Below are positions 16,759 through 26,026 of a stretch of 64,000 nt of DNA, one piece after another (position 1 is the first letter of the stretch; each line of letters begins with the position of its first letter). Location of the stretch: the NCBI RefSeq assembly GCF_009695765.1, contig NZ_VUNI01000007.1, positions 62,001 through 126,000 of the forward strand. Reading direction: 5' to 3'. The DNA comes from Roseburia porci (GTDB taxonomy: Bacteria; Bacillota; Clostridia; Lachnospirales; Lachnospiraceae). The position numbers and the translations under genes were made by a program. The notes under the pieces are model-generated. The model was not told the DNA's origin, ran no database searches, and saw nothing but the letters and a program-made list of their open reading frames with translations.

Positions 16759-19419
16759 TTATTTCAGCATACCTTCGAGTGCATTTTTGGCTTCTGCGAT
16801 TGCATCCGGAATACCTGCAGGGTTCTTTCCGCCTGCCTGAGCCATATTCGGACGTCCGCCACCGCCACCGCCGACTTTTGCTGCGATCGCTTTGATAAGG
16901 TTACCTGCATGTGCTCCCTGTTTCATGGCTCCGTCTGTTGCCATTGCAATGAGATTTACTTTGCCTTCATTAGCAGAAGCAAGTACTACAACGCCTTCTC
17001 CAAGTTTCTCTTTCAGCTGATCGCCAAGTTCACGAAGTCCGTTCATATCCACTCCGTCAACAGAAGCTGCAAGGAGTTTTACGCCTTTTACTTCTGTTAC
17101 CTGATCCATAACATCACCAAGTGCGTCTTTTGCTGCCTTACTCTTTAATGACTCATTCTCGCTCTGAAGTGCTTTCATTTCAGCCATCAGATGTTCCAGA
17201 CGTTCTACCAGATTAGCCGGTGTTGCTTTCACCGTTTTAGCTGCTGTATTCAGTTCTTCTTCCATGTGTTTGTAATATGCGAACACATTATCTCCGGTCA
17301 GTGCTTCAATTCGACGTACACCGGCAGCCACACCACTTTCTGAAATAATCTTGAATGCAGTGATCTCTGATGTGTTCTTTACATGTGTACCGCCGCAGAA
17401 CTCTTTCGAGAAATCGCCCATAGAAACAACGCGTACCTTCTCGCCGTATTTCTCACCAAATAAAGCCATTGCACCGGTCTTTTTTGCTTCATCCACTGAC
17501 ATAATCGCAGTTTCAACAGGAAGTGCTGCTGCAATCTCGTCATTCACGATCTGCTCAACTCTTGCAATCTCATCTGCTGTCATAGCCTGGAAATGGCTGA
17601 AGTCAAAACGTGTTCTTTCATTGTCCTGATAAGATCCTGCCTGTTCAACATGTGTACCAAGTACGATTCGAAGTGCTTTCTGTAACAGATGTGTTGCAGA
17701 ATGGTTTTTGCATGTCTGGCTGCGGAGTTTTTCATCAACCATCAGTTCTGCCTGATCTCCGGTTTTTATCATTCCACAGATCATCTTACCAATATGTCCG
17801 ACTTTTCCACCTAAAAGTTTTACTGTATCTTCTACTTTAAATTCACCGGAAGCCGTCTTGATAATACCTTTATCTCCCTGCTGTCCACCCATGGTTGCAT
17901 AAAATGGGGTCTCTTTTACTATAACAGTTCCGATCTCTCCGTCACTTAATGCCTCTACGATTTCTGACTCTGTTGTCAGGACCGAAATCTCGGATTTGGC
18001 TGTAAGCTTATCATATCCAACAAATTCTGTTGTAATGGAAGGGTCAATCGACTCATAAACGGTAACATCTGCCCCCATGTAGTTTGTCGTCTTACGTGCC
18101 TTACGTGCTTTTTCTCTCTGCTCGTCCATGCATGCTTTAAATCCGGCTTCATCGTATGAGAATCCCTTTTCTTCCAGGATCTCAGCTGTCAGGTCTACCG
18201 GGAATCCATAGGTATCATAAAGCTTGAATGTATTCTCTCCGGAGAGCACCTTACTTCCGTTTTTGCTCATCTCATCCTGCATATCATTTAAGATTGCAAG
18301 GCCCTGATCGATCGTCTTATTGAATTTTTCTTCTTCCTGTGTCAGAACTTTGAAGATAAAGTCTTTCTTCTCTTCCAGTTCCGGATATCCGTCTTTACTT
18401 TCATTGATTACTGTCTCAGACAGTCTGGCAAGGAATAAGCCATCAATGCCAAGCATTCTTCCATGACGTGCTGCACGGCGGATCAGACGGCGAAGTACAT
18501 ATCCACGTCCTTCATTTGATGGCATGATTCCATCAGAAACCATAAATGTGGAAGAACGGATATGATCTGTAATCAGACGGATAGAAACATCATCCAGTGC
18601 ATCCACCTGATATTTCTTTCCAGACATTGCACATACACTGTCACGGATTGCTTTCATTGTATCAATATCAAATACAGAATCGACATCCTGCATTACAACT
18701 GCAAGACGTTCCAGTCCCATTCCGGTATCAATGTTCTTCTGGGCAAGTTCTGTATATCCGCCCTTGCCATCGCCTTCAAACTGTGTAAATACGTTGTTCC
18801 ATACTTCCATAAAACGGTCACAGTCGCAGCCTACTTTACAATCCGGGCTGCCGCATCCGTATTTCTCTCCGCGGTCATAATAGATCTCTGAACATGGACC
18901 ACAAGGACCAGCACCATGCTCCCAGAAGTTGTCGCATTCTCCCGTCTCCGGGTCTCTGTAGAAACGTGTAATGCGGTCTGCAGGCACTCCGATCTCCTTG
19001 GTCCAGATATCAAATGCCTCTTCATCCTCTCCATAAATAGAAGGATATAAACGATCCTCTTCAAGTCCGAGAACCTGTGTCAGGAACTCCCATGACCACG
19101 CAATGGCCTCGTGCTTAAAATAATCTCCAAATGAGAAGTTACCCAGCATTTCAAAAAATGTAAGGTGTCGTGCTGTCTTACCAACATTCTCAATATCTCC
19201 GGTACGCACACATTTCTGACAGGTTGTCACTCTTCTGCGAGGTGGAATCTCCTGTCCTGTAAAATATGGTTTCAATGGTGCCATACCAGCATTAATTAAT
19301 AATAAGCTGTTATCATTGTGTGGTACTAATGAAAAGCTTTTCATTGCAAGATGTCCCTTGCTTTCAAAAAATTGCAGGTACATCCGACGTAATTCGTTTA
19401 CGCCATAACTCTTCTTCAT
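16759..19419 (-). CDS. alaS: Alanyl-tRNA synthetase
   Basis: An 886-residue class II aminoacyl-tRNA synthetase that charges tRNA-Ala. The catalytic core occupies about the first 460 residues (FESKGHLAMKSFSLVP and GRGYVLRRLIRRAARHG); the editing domain has the zinc-site HSATH and FCGGTH motifs; the C-terminal C-Ala/DHHA1 domain has the glycine-rich KVGGGGGGRP. Length is normal and all domains are present. GGAGG precedes the ATG. A 54-residue membrane protein gene lies 29 bp upstream on the same strand and probably shares its promoter. Unlike many synthetase genes in this group, no T-box fits in the short gap. Confidence 0.97.
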   Translation of the reverse strand: MKKSYGVNELRRMYLQFFESKGHLAMKSFSLVPHNDNSLLLINAGMAPLKPYFTGQEIPPRRRVTTCQKCVRTGDIENVGKTARHLTFFEMLGNFSFGDYFKHEAIAWSWEFLTQVLGLEEDRLYPSIYGEDEEAFDIWTKEIGVPADRITRFYRDPETGECDNFWEHGAGPCGPCSEIYYDRGEKYGCGSPDCKVGCDCDRFMEVWNNVFTQFEGDGKGGYTELAQKNIDTGMGLERLAVVMQDVDSVFDIDTMKAIRDSVCAMSGKKYQVDALDDVSIRLITDHIRSSTFMVSDGIMPSNEGRGYVLRRLIRRAARHGRMLGIDGLFLARLSETVINESKDGYPELEEKKDFIFKVLTQEEEKFNKTIDQGLAILNDMQDEMSKNGSKVLSGENTFKLYDTYGFPVDLTAEILEEKGFSYDEAGFKACMDEQREKARKARKTTNYMGADVTVYESIDPSITTEFVGYDKLTAKSEISVLTTESEIVEALSDGEIGTVIVKETPFYATMGGQQGDKGIIKTASGEFKVEDTVKLLGGKVGHIGKMICGMIKTGDQAELMVDEKLRSQTCKNHSATHLLQKALRIVLGTHVEQAGSYQDNERTRFDFSHFQAMTADEIARVEQIVNDEIAAALPVETAIMSVDEAKKTGAMALFGEKYGEKVRVVSMGDFSKEFCGGTHVKNTSEITAFKIISESGVAAGVRRIEALTGDNVFAYYKHMEEELNTAAKTVKATPANLVERLEHLMAEMKALQSENESLKSKAAKDALGDVMDQVTEVKGVKLLAASVDGVDMNGLRELGDQLKEKLGEGVVVLASANEGKVNLIAMATDGAMKQGAHAGNLIKAIAAKVGGGGGGRPNMAQAGGKNPAGIPDAIAEAKNALEGMLK

Positions 19420-19448
19420 AATGTGAATTCCTCCAAAATATCTTGGTT

Positions 19449-19613
19449 TTATTTATCTTCAACTGCCTGATCAACAGTATCTGTCATCTGAGCTTCTTTT
19501 GCATCCTTCTTTTTGCGCAGTTTAATGCCGATTGTAAGACCAAGTCCTGCAAATACAGCCAGTACAACTAACACAATAAGATAATGAACAACCCATCCCA
19601 AAAATGCGATCAT
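19449..19613 (-). CDS. Small single-pass membrane protein, 54 residues
   Basis: A short reading frame preceded by GGGAGG and a consensus promoter. The product starts MIAFLGWVVHYLIVLVVLAV: one hydrophobic helix over residues 3-30, then a basic patch (KLRKKK) and an acidic tail. By the positive-inside rule the C-terminus would be cytoplasmic. It resembles small hypothetical proteins often seen beside alaS in Lachnospiraceae; function unknown. Confidence 0.7.
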   Translation of the reverse strand: MIAFLGWVVHYLIVLVVLAVFAGLGLTIGIKLRKKKDAKEAQMTDTVDQAVEDK

Positions 19614-19663
19614 AGTAATCCCTCCCTGTATGCATAAGCTTTCCCTCTGCTTATAACTTTAAT

Positions 19664-19692
19664 ATTATATATGATGTTTTTTCATAATTCAA
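19664..19692 (-). promoter_or_regulatory. Promoter of the small membrane protein gene and alaS
   Basis: Minus-strand TTGAAT (19687-19692), a 17-bp spacer and a perfect TATAAT (19664-19669), about 50 bp upstream of the small gene. Confidence 0.7.
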
Positions 19693-19717
19693 GTAACGAT
19701 TCCATTTATCAGATCTT

Positions 19718-20464
19718 CTACAGAATAAATTGCTGGTTTTCTTCCGTGATGTCCATGATCCGATCCGCCATATCCCGGTTTGTGATACGCTTTTTGTATC
19801 TGGCAATTCCACTGTAGTCCTGCCACATGTGCATCGGAAAAACATGTTCACACTCTGTGTTTTTCATAAAATAATCAATCCCAAGGAATTCATTTCTGCC
19901 AAGTCTTGGATCCATCGGAACAAATGCAGCCTCGATCGGAAGTTCCTCCAGTTTCCGGATCTGGGAACGGTATAATGACTTCACCTGACCGTTGATCAGG
20001 TCACCGGCTCCGTCCCAGACCCACATATTCAGATCTCCGGCATGATAAATGCCTGTCCCGTCTGTCTGGACATAATATGCCACTCCCGCATCCGTTGACC
20101 GGAGTGTCCGGATCTTCATGTCATCCAGCTCATATTCCGCAGCCGGTGCCACAAAAAGTATCCGCTCCCGTACCTTTGGATCAATTTTATGCTTTTTCAG
20201 GAAGTTCGGACTTATCCGTATGTCCTTTGACAAAATATATTTTATATTGGGATATTTTTCCGTCCAGCGGAGAATATCCATATCAAAATGATCCCTGTGA
20301 CTGTGGCTTGCAAACATATAGATTGGCGTATTCCTGTCATACTCTGGAATTTTTCCGTTAAAATGGTATCCATTCACACGGTCACCTTCAAAATAATCAA
20401 ATATCAGCACCTTGCTGTCTGTTTCTGCAACAAAACAGCTGTGGTGTATAAATCGAACCAGCAT
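19718..20464 (-). CDS. Metallo-beta-lactamase-fold hydrolase
   Basis: A 248-residue cytoplasmic protein of the beta-lactamase-like metal-dependent hydrolase superfamily. The metal motif HSHRDHFD (residues 54-61) is present, with further His/Asp ligands in IYHAGDLNMW and in VFPMHMW. It resembles UlaG/YtsP-like members with unknown substrates. It is last in the purine salvage cluster, 16 bp after the deaminase gene, so a nucleoside- or phosphoester-related role is possible but not shown. Confidence 0.75.
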   Translation of the reverse strand: MLVRFIHHSCFVAETDSKVLIFDYFEGDRVNGYHFNGKIPEYDRNTPIYMFASHSHRDHFDMDILRWTEKYPNIKYILSKDIRISPNFLKKHKIDPKVRERILFVAPAAEYELDDMKIRTLRSTDAGVAYYVQTDGTGIYHAGDLNMWVWDGAGDLINGQVKSLYRSQIRKLEELPIEAAFVPMDPRLGRNEFLGIDYFMKNTECEHVFPMHMWQDYSGIARYKKRITNRDMADRIMDITEENQQFIL

Positions 20465-20480
20465 ATCTTTTTCCTCTGTC

Positions 20481-21779
20481 CTATTTCATTCTGTCAATAA
20501 TTGCGTTTGCCTGCCGGTATATTTCTTTCGGATCCTGTCCAATGAAAAACTGTCCGTCTTCATACCGTATCACGCCGTTGATCATAGTCATTTTTACATT
20601 CTGCTTGCTTCCACTGTATACCAGATTGGTCACAAGATTATTTTCCGGCTGCATATTCGGCTGGTTTAAATCAATCATGATAAGATCCGCCTTTTTTCCT
20701 TTTGCCAGACAGTCGCAATCCCAAAGTTCCATTGCATGTGCCCCTCCGGTAACCGCCATATAGAGGATCTCTTCTGCGCCAACACAGGCTGCATCCTCTT
20801 CTCTCAGCTTTGCAAGCCCGGATACCAGAAACATTTCCCGGAACATATCCAGGCAGTTATTACTTGCCGGTCCATCGGTTCCAATCCCGACATTGATATG
20901 CTCGTCCAGAAAACGTTTGACCGGAGCAATCCCGCTCGCCAGCTTCAGATTCGATGCCGGATTTGTAACAACGCTCATATGATGTTTCCGGAATATTTCA
21001 AAATCTTCATCGTCAAACCAGATACAATGATAACCGCCGCCACCATATTCATACATTCCTATGGATTCCATAAACTGTGTCGGTGTTTTGCCCCAGCGCT
21101 TTTGGCATTCTGCCATTTCCCGCTTTGTTTCCGAATTGTGCGTCCAGACTGGCGTCTTCAGGCGGTTTGCCAGATCTGCAAGTTCCTCCATATGCTTCCC
21201 TGAGGTTGTATATTCTGCATGGAATCCAAGTATAAAGCTTGTCAGCTCGCTCAGCTCATTAATCTGGTGATACTCCTCTTCCATTTGTCCGATTGACGAC
21301 ACAAAATCATTAAATCCCGAGGTAATTACCGACCGGAATCCGCAATCCACAGCTGCCTTTGCTGTAATCATCGGATATGGATACATATCAAAATCCGCCG
21401 TGATCCCGGAAGTAAGGTATTCCATAATTCCAAGTATATTCAGTGGATACGGATCCTGTTCCTTTAATCTGGCTTCGTTTGGAAACACCTTCTCATTCAG
21501 CCATTCCTGAAGTGGAAGATCGTCTGCATAGGATCTTAAAAACGTCATTGCCGTATGTGTATGTGCATCTTTAAATCCCGGCATTAACAAATTGCCTTTT
21601 ACATCAATTTCTCGCTCCCAGATCAGTATCTCATCCGGTCCGCACACATCCGTAACGTCCTCGCCGTCCCCAATATAACAGATCCTGTTCCCTTTGACCC
21701 AAAGTTCTCCTTCCTCGATCCGGAATTTATGATCCGGCTCCGAGATCAGGATCTTTGCATTATAAAAACGAATATTCAT
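20481..21779 (-). CDS. Amidohydrolase, MTA/SAH deaminase-like
   Basis: A 432-residue zinc amidohydrolase of the cytosine deaminase/SsnA/MtaD group. Metal ligands are visible in DAHTHT (about 73-78), in LGFHAEYT, a histidine in PVWTHNSET and the Asp in GIGTDGPASNN. The C-terminal strand returns to the small beta-sandwich domain that the N-terminus opened. It most resembles 5'-methylthioadenosine/S-adenosylhomocysteine deaminases, which fits its position 8 bp after purine nucleoside phosphorylase: deaminated nucleosides would be phosphorolysed by the neighbour. Guanine deaminase or another aminohydrolase cannot be excluded. Confidence 0.75.
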   Translation of the reverse strand: MNIRFYNAKILISEPDHKFRIEEGELWVKGNRICYIGDGEDVTDVCGPDEILIWEREIDVKGNLLMPGFKDAHTHTAMTFLRSYADDLPLQEWLNEKVFPNEARLKEQDPYPLNILGIMEYLTSGITADFDMYPYPMITAKAAVDCGFRSVITSGFNDFVSSIGQMEEEYHQINELSELTSFILGFHAEYTTSGKHMEELADLANRLKTPVWTHNSETKREMAECQKRWGKTPTQFMESIGMYEYGGGGYHCIWFDDEDFEIFRKHHMSVVTNPASNLKLASGIAPVKRFLDEHINVGIGTDGPASNNCLDMFREMFLVSGLAKLREEDAACVGAEEILYMAVTGGAHAMELWDCDCLAKGKKADLIMIDLNQPNMQPENNLVTNLVYSGSKQNVKMTMINGVIRYEDGQFFIGQDPKEIYRQANAIIDRMK

Positions 21780-21787
21780 ATGTTCTC

Positions 21788-22621
21788 CTATTGTATTCTG
21801 CCAATCTCCAATATGGTTTCCGTTACCAGTTTTTTAAATTGCGGAGCCACCCGGTCTGCGGTCTCCTGTACTTCCTTATGGCTCAGCGGAACCGGAGAGA
21901 TTCCGCAGGCCAGATTGGATATGCAGGATATCCCGACGATCCGCATTCCCATATGTTTTGCAGCAACTGCCTCACACGCGGTACTCATTCCGACAGCATC
22001 AGCGCCAAGTGTCCTGAGCATGGCAATTTCCTGCGGTGTTTCATACTGTGGTCCTGTCAGCTGGACATAACAGCCTTCCTGAAGCGGAATATCCAGCTGC
22101 ATTGCTGTTTTTCTTACGATCTTCTGCAATGCACGATCATACACCTGGCTCATATCCGGAAAGCGAGGTCCCAGCTCGTCAATATTTGTTCCGATCAACG
22201 GGGATGGAACGAAAGAAGCAATCTGTCCTGTCAGGAGCATAAAATCCCCCGCCTGCATGCCCTGCCTGATTCCTCCTGCTGCATTCGTCAAAAACAATAC
22301 TTCTGCCCCCATCAGCTTCATCAGACGGATTGGAAGAACCACATCCTCCATTGCATATCCCTCATAGTAATGGACACGCCCCTGCATGCAGACAACCGGA
22401 TCATCTCCTACATATCCAAAAATAAACCTGCCTTTGTGTCCAGGTACCGTAGAAACCGGAAAACCTTCTATCTCATGATAGTCAAGTGTCTCCACAACCC
22501 GGATGTCTTTCGCATAATCTCCCAGTCCCGAACCTAAAACCAGTGCGACACGTGGTCTGAACTTCGTTTTTTCCTGAAAACATGCATAGCATTTCATCAG
22601 TTTATCATATACCGGATTCAT
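21788..22621 (-). CDS. punA: Purine nucleoside phosphorylase
   Basis: A 277-residue trimeric-type (PNP/MTAP family) phosphorylase, which converts inosine and guanosine plus phosphate to base and ribose-1-phosphate. Family motifs seen: LGSGLGDYA, GRVHYYEGY (phosphate-site histidine), LTNAAGGI and GPQYETPQEIAML, followed by DAVGMSTACEA. Length is normal. GGGGG precedes the ATG, and it is first in a three-gene cluster with the deaminase and metallo-hydrolase genes. An extended -10 promoter lies in the gap after spoIVA. Confidence 0.92.
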   Translation of the reverse strand: MNPVYDKLMKCYACFQEKTKFRPRVALVLGSGLGDYAKDIRVVETLDYHEIEGFPVSTVPGHKGRFIFGYVGDDPVVCMQGRVHYYEGYAMEDVVLPIRLMKLMGAEVLFLTNAAGGIRQGMQAGDFMLLTGQIASFVPSPLIGTNIDELGPRFPDMSQVYDRALQKIVRKTAMQLDIPLQEGCYVQLTGPQYETPQEIAMLRTLGADAVGMSTACEAVAAKHMGMRIVGISCISNLACGISPVPLSHKEVQETADRVAPQFKKLVTETILEIGRIQ

Positions 22622-22648
22622 TAAAATTCCCCCTTTGTAATTTATAAA

Positions 22649-22657
22649 ATTATACCA
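22649..22657 (-). promoter_or_regulatory. Extended -10 promoter of the purine salvage cluster
   Basis: Minus-strand TGGTATAAT is a perfect -10 with the extended TGn element. No good -35 is seen 16-18 bp upstream. Confidence 0.45.
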
Positions 22658-22690
22658 GAAAAATCGGCAAATAGGAACTCCTTAAATGTG

Positions 22691-24202
22691 TTATATGATA
22701 ATGCAGATCATTCCCCCATTGCTGTCATTCACGATTTTCTGCATCGTATCCTGAAGCTTCATCTGGCATTCATCATCCATCAGTGCGATCTTATTTTTGA
22801 TTCCGTCTTCCATAAGTTCTCCCACGGATTTTCCAAAAATATTCGTTGTCCAGATTCCCTCCTGGCTTTCCTCTCCCTTTTTGATATAATCGATCAGATC
22901 CTGTGCCTGTTCCTCGCTTCCGACGATCGGGGCGATCTCCGTTTCAATATTTGCCCTGATCATATGTATCGAAGGCGAAATTGCATTGATCTTGACGCCA
23001 AATTTATTGCCATGGCGGATCAGAACCGGATTCTCCATTTTAATATCTGAAAGCTTTGGCATCACCACGCCATATCCTTTCATATGTACGGAATCCATTG
23101 CGTCCTTTACCTGCTCATATTCCTGTTTCATGGCAGCAAGTTCCTTCACCATAGCGATCAGCTGATATTCCCCTTCAATCGGTATTCCGGTCATCTCACT
23201 GATATTCTGATAATAATATTTTTCGTCTACTTCCATTGCCAGTGCTACGGTACCCTGTTCAAGCGAAACGTTTTTAATTTCTTCCCTGGTAACCGGTCCG
23301 GGTGTTCCTTCCACATCTGAACTTTGTTCTGTTTTCCATGTATCCTGATATACATCCCGCATCCGGATCATATTCCCCATGATTTCCCGTGCACGGTTGA
23401 TCAGCATTTTCTTTACCCAATGTTCAGATGAAAGCATTTCTGTCCATCTTGGAATAAAAAATGCCACATTCGATACCGGAAATTCATAAAGCATTGCCTC
23501 TAATATCCGGTTAATATCTTCTTTCCGCATCTGTTTACAGTTTACCGGAATAACCGGAGCCTGATACTCCTGCTCCATCTGATCTTTCAGATTCCTTGTT
23601 TCCTCACTGTACGGACGTTCGCAGTTTAAAACAATGACAAACGGTTTTCCGATCCCACTGATCTCATCGATTGTCTGTTTTTCTGCCGCAAGATAATTTT
23701 CCCTTGGAATCTCCCCCACAGTTCCATCGGTTGTAACCACAACACCGATTGTTGCATGCTCATGGATCACCTTCTGAGTTCCGATTCTCGCTGCATCTAC
23801 AAATGGAATCTCTTCCTCTGACCACGGTGTTTTCACCATGCGCTCTCCATTACCTTCCATGTGTCCGCTCGCACCATCCACCATAAATCCCACACAATCG
23901 ATCATCCGCATACGGATGCTGCTTCCATCTTCAAGTGTCACCTGCGCTGCTTCCTGTGGAATGAATTTCGGTTCGGTTGTCATAATCGTTTTTCCCTGGG
24001 CAGACTGGGGAAGTTCATCGATCAGTCTTTCCTTTGCTCCTCCGTCTTCCATCATCGGAATCACGCATATATCCATAAACCGTTTAATGAATGTGGATTT
24101 TCCGGTTCTTACGGGGCCCACAACGCCAATATAGATTTCTCCATCTGTCCGCCCCTGAATGTCTTTGTACAGGTTAAATTCACTGTTTGTATTTTTGTCC
24201 AT
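22691..24202 (-). CDS. spoIVA: Stage IV sporulation protein A
   Basis: A 503-residue spore coat morphogenetic ATPase. The opening NLYKDIQGRTDGEIYIGVVG and the Walker A GPVRTGKST (about residues 29-37) match SpoIVA, which polymerises on the forespore surface and anchors the coat basement layer; the family's length is close to 492. The C-terminus carries the hydrophobic GGMICIII end that inserts on the forespore membrane. Its presence points to an endospore former. The ribosome binding site GGAAGGGG is also the 3' arm of a hairpin that follows malQ. Confidence 0.96.
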   Translation of the reverse strand: MDKNTNSEFNLYKDIQGRTDGEIYIGVVGPVRTGKSTFIKRFMDICVIPMMEDGGAKERLIDELPQSAQGKTIMTTEPKFIPQEAAQVTLEDGSSIRMRMIDCVGFMVDGASGHMEGNGERMVKTPWSEEEIPFVDAARIGTQKVIHEHATIGVVVTTDGTVGEIPRENYLAAEKQTIDEISGIGKPFVIVLNCERPYSEETRNLKDQMEQEYQAPVIPVNCKQMRKEDINRILEAMLYEFPVSNVAFFIPRWTEMLSSEHWVKKMLINRAREIMGNMIRMRDVYQDTWKTEQSSDVEGTPGPVTREEIKNVSLEQGTVALAMEVDEKYYYQNISEMTGIPIEGEYQLIAMVKELAAMKQEYEQVKDAMDSVHMKGYGVVMPKLSDIKMENPVLIRHGNKFGVKINAISPSIHMIRANIETEIAPIVGSEEQAQDLIDYIKKGEESQEGIWTTNIFGKSVGELMEDGIKNKIALMDDECQMKLQDTMQKIVNDSNGGMICIII

Positions 24203-24248
24203 AAAAATACCCCTTCCTCATTTACAATAAATATATGGAAGGGGTGTT
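24203..24248 (-). terminator. Hairpin after malQ, its 3' arm doubling as the spoIVA ribosome binding site
   Basis: A 12-bp stem (24206-24217 with 24237-24248, one G-U pair) and a 19-base loop are followed on the minus strand by TATTTTT and then directly by the spoIVA ATG at 24200-24202. It is a plausible terminator for malQ. Confidence 0.7.
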
Positions 24249-24257
24249 CTTATTATG

Positions 24258-25760
24258 CTATTTTTCTTCGGTTTCTTCTTTTTTGCGCTCGCGGCCATAC
24301 ATAACCATGTATTTATATAATCTCTTTGCAAGCTTTGTATTGATCTGCTCCTCAGTTGCACGCCATTTCCAGTTGTTACCAATGGTAGACGGAGTGTTGA
24401 TCCGGGCTTCAGAACCAAGTCCGATGAGATCCTGCATTGGAACGATTGCCATCTCTGCTACAGATGACCATGCACCTCTCATCATTCCCCAGTTATATCC
24501 CTCTTCTTTTGTGAGGTTTAAGTATTCTTTCGCGTATTTTACAGCCTGTTTCGGTGCAGTTTTCATCCAGCCCATGCAGGTATCATTATCATGTGTTCCG
24601 GTATAAACCACGCAGTGCTCTGGATAGTTATGTGGAAGATAATCGCTGTCTTCTCTGGAATCAAATGCGAACTGGATTACCTTCATTCCCGGGAATCCGG
24701 AATCTTTGAGCAGTTTATGTACCGACGGAGTTAAAAATCCAAGATCCTCCACGATAATCGGAAGCTTTCCAAGTTTTTTCTCAAGTGCACGGAAAAGGTC
24801 CATTCCAGGTCCCTCTTTCCACTTTCCGTTTTTCGCAGTGTCATCCTTTGCCGGAATTGCATAGTAGGAATCAAATCCTCTGAAATGATCGATTCTTACG
24901 ATATCATACAGATCTGCCATAGCGGAAATACGTTTTGTCCACCATGCATAATCGTCTTTTTTCATGACATCCCAGCGGAATAACGGATTGCCCCAGAGCT
25001 GTCCGTCTTCTGAAAATGCATCCGGAGGGCATCCTGCCACTTCGATCGGATCAAGGTCTTTGTTCAGGTAGAACTGTGTCGGGTTTGCCCATACATCAGC
25101 ACTGTCAAGTGCAACATAGATTGGAACATCACCGATGATCTCGATTCCTTTACCGTTCGCATATGCTTTTAATTCTTTCCACTGTTTAAAGAACAGATAC
25201 TGGAGCATGCAGTAAAATTCAATGTCCTGTGCATACTTCTTCTTTGCTGCATCAATCGCTTCCGGTTTGCGGAATTTCAGATCTTTCTCCCACTCCAGCC
25301 AAGCAACACCGTCATTTGCATCTTTTAAAGCCATGAATAACGCATATTCCTCTAACCATTCAGCCTCATTTTTGCAGAATTCCTTATAATCATCCGGGAG
25401 CTTTTTCTCGAATCTCGCATATGCTTTCTTTAAGAGTGCATATCTGGACTCATACATGGTTCCATAATCTACGTACTTCTCACTTCCGCCCCAGTCGAAA
25501 GATTCACATTCACTCTTCTTTAACAGTCCGTCTTTGCAGAGATATTCGAGATCGATAAAATACGGATTACCTGCAAAGCTTGAAAATGACTGATATGGAG
25601 AATCTCCATAACTGGTTGGACAGATTGGAAGTATCTGCCAGTAAGTCTGACCTGACTTATCCAGAAAATCAATAAATTTTCTCGCTGCTTTTCCCATTGT
25701 TCCAATACCATATGGTGATGGCAGTGAAGATATCGGCATTAAGACACCACTTGTTCTCAT
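24258..25760 (-). CDS. malQ: 4-alpha-glucanotransferase (amylomaltase, GH77)
   Basis: A GH77 enzyme of 500 residues that transfers alpha-1,4-glucan segments between malto-oligosaccharides in the cytoplasm. The start at 25760 (MRTSGVLMPISSLPS) follows AGGAGG; the longer frame from 25790 has no good site. Family motifs seen: PYQSFSSFAGNPYFIDLE, GDVPIYVALDSADVWA, VRIDHFRGFDSYYA with the nucleophile Asp, and EDLGFLTPSV with the acid/base Glu, then THDNDT. A consensus promoter lies 80 bp upstream and a CGAAAA repeat motif shared with pulA and the cell-wall amylase lies further up. Confidence 0.95.
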   Translation of the reverse strand: MRTSGVLMPISSLPSPYGIGTMGKAARKFIDFLDKSGQTYWQILPICPTSYGDSPYQSFSSFAGNPYFIDLEYLCKDGLLKKSECESFDWGGSEKYVDYGTMYESRYALLKKAYARFEKKLPDDYKEFCKNEAEWLEEYALFMALKDANDGVAWLEWEKDLKFRKPEAIDAAKKKYAQDIEFYCMLQYLFFKQWKELKAYANGKGIEIIGDVPIYVALDSADVWANPTQFYLNKDLDPIEVAGCPPDAFSEDGQLWGNPLFRWDVMKKDDYAWWTKRISAMADLYDIVRIDHFRGFDSYYAIPAKDDTAKNGKWKEGPGMDLFRALEKKLGKLPIIVEDLGFLTPSVHKLLKDSGFPGMKVIQFAFDSREDSDYLPHNYPEHCVVYTGTHDNDTCMGWMKTAPKQAVKYAKEYLNLTKEEGYNWGMMRGAWSSVAEMAIVPMQDLIGLGSEARINTPSTIGNNWKWRATEEQINTKLAKRLYKYMVMYGRERKKEETEEK

Positions 25761-25839
25761 TATTATATTCCTCCTGAAACACAATTTCATTTTTCGTATG
25801 TATTCATCCCACTGGGAACGTTTTCATCCAATTAAAAAC

Positions 25840-25868
25840 AGTATAGTTTTTTCCGGTAGGTATTTCAA
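25840..25868 (-). promoter_or_regulatory. Promoter of malQ
   Basis: Minus-strand TTGAAA (25863-25868), a 17-bp spacer and TATACT (25840-25845). Confidence 0.65.
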
Positions 25869-25888
25869 TAATTTCTTTCTTTTTCTAC

Positions 25889-25908
25889 TTTTTCGCTAAT
25901 TTTCGTAA
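25889..25908 (-). promoter_or_regulatory. CGAAAA direct-repeat motif upstream of malQ
   Basis: On the minus strand ACGAAAATTAGCGAAAAA has two CGAAAA units exactly 10 bp apart, the same phasing as the pulA and amylase sites. Here it sits about 20 bp upstream of the -35 box, where an activator would bind, or it may serve the divergent ClC gene. Confidence 0.45.
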
Positions 25909-26026
25909 GTTTTTTTTATGAGAATTGACGAATCGGACAACCCAAAACCCTGGAAAACCATTGTAAAATGCAATTTGCAATGCTACTATTATGTTATATA
26001 TCAGAATTCGAAAAGAGGACAATCTA

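Noticed and set aside
25781-25800. A further CGAAAA repeat between the malQ promoter and start codon.
   Set aside because: ACGAAAAATGAAAT has only one CG unit and no 10-bp partner, so it is at most a half-site.
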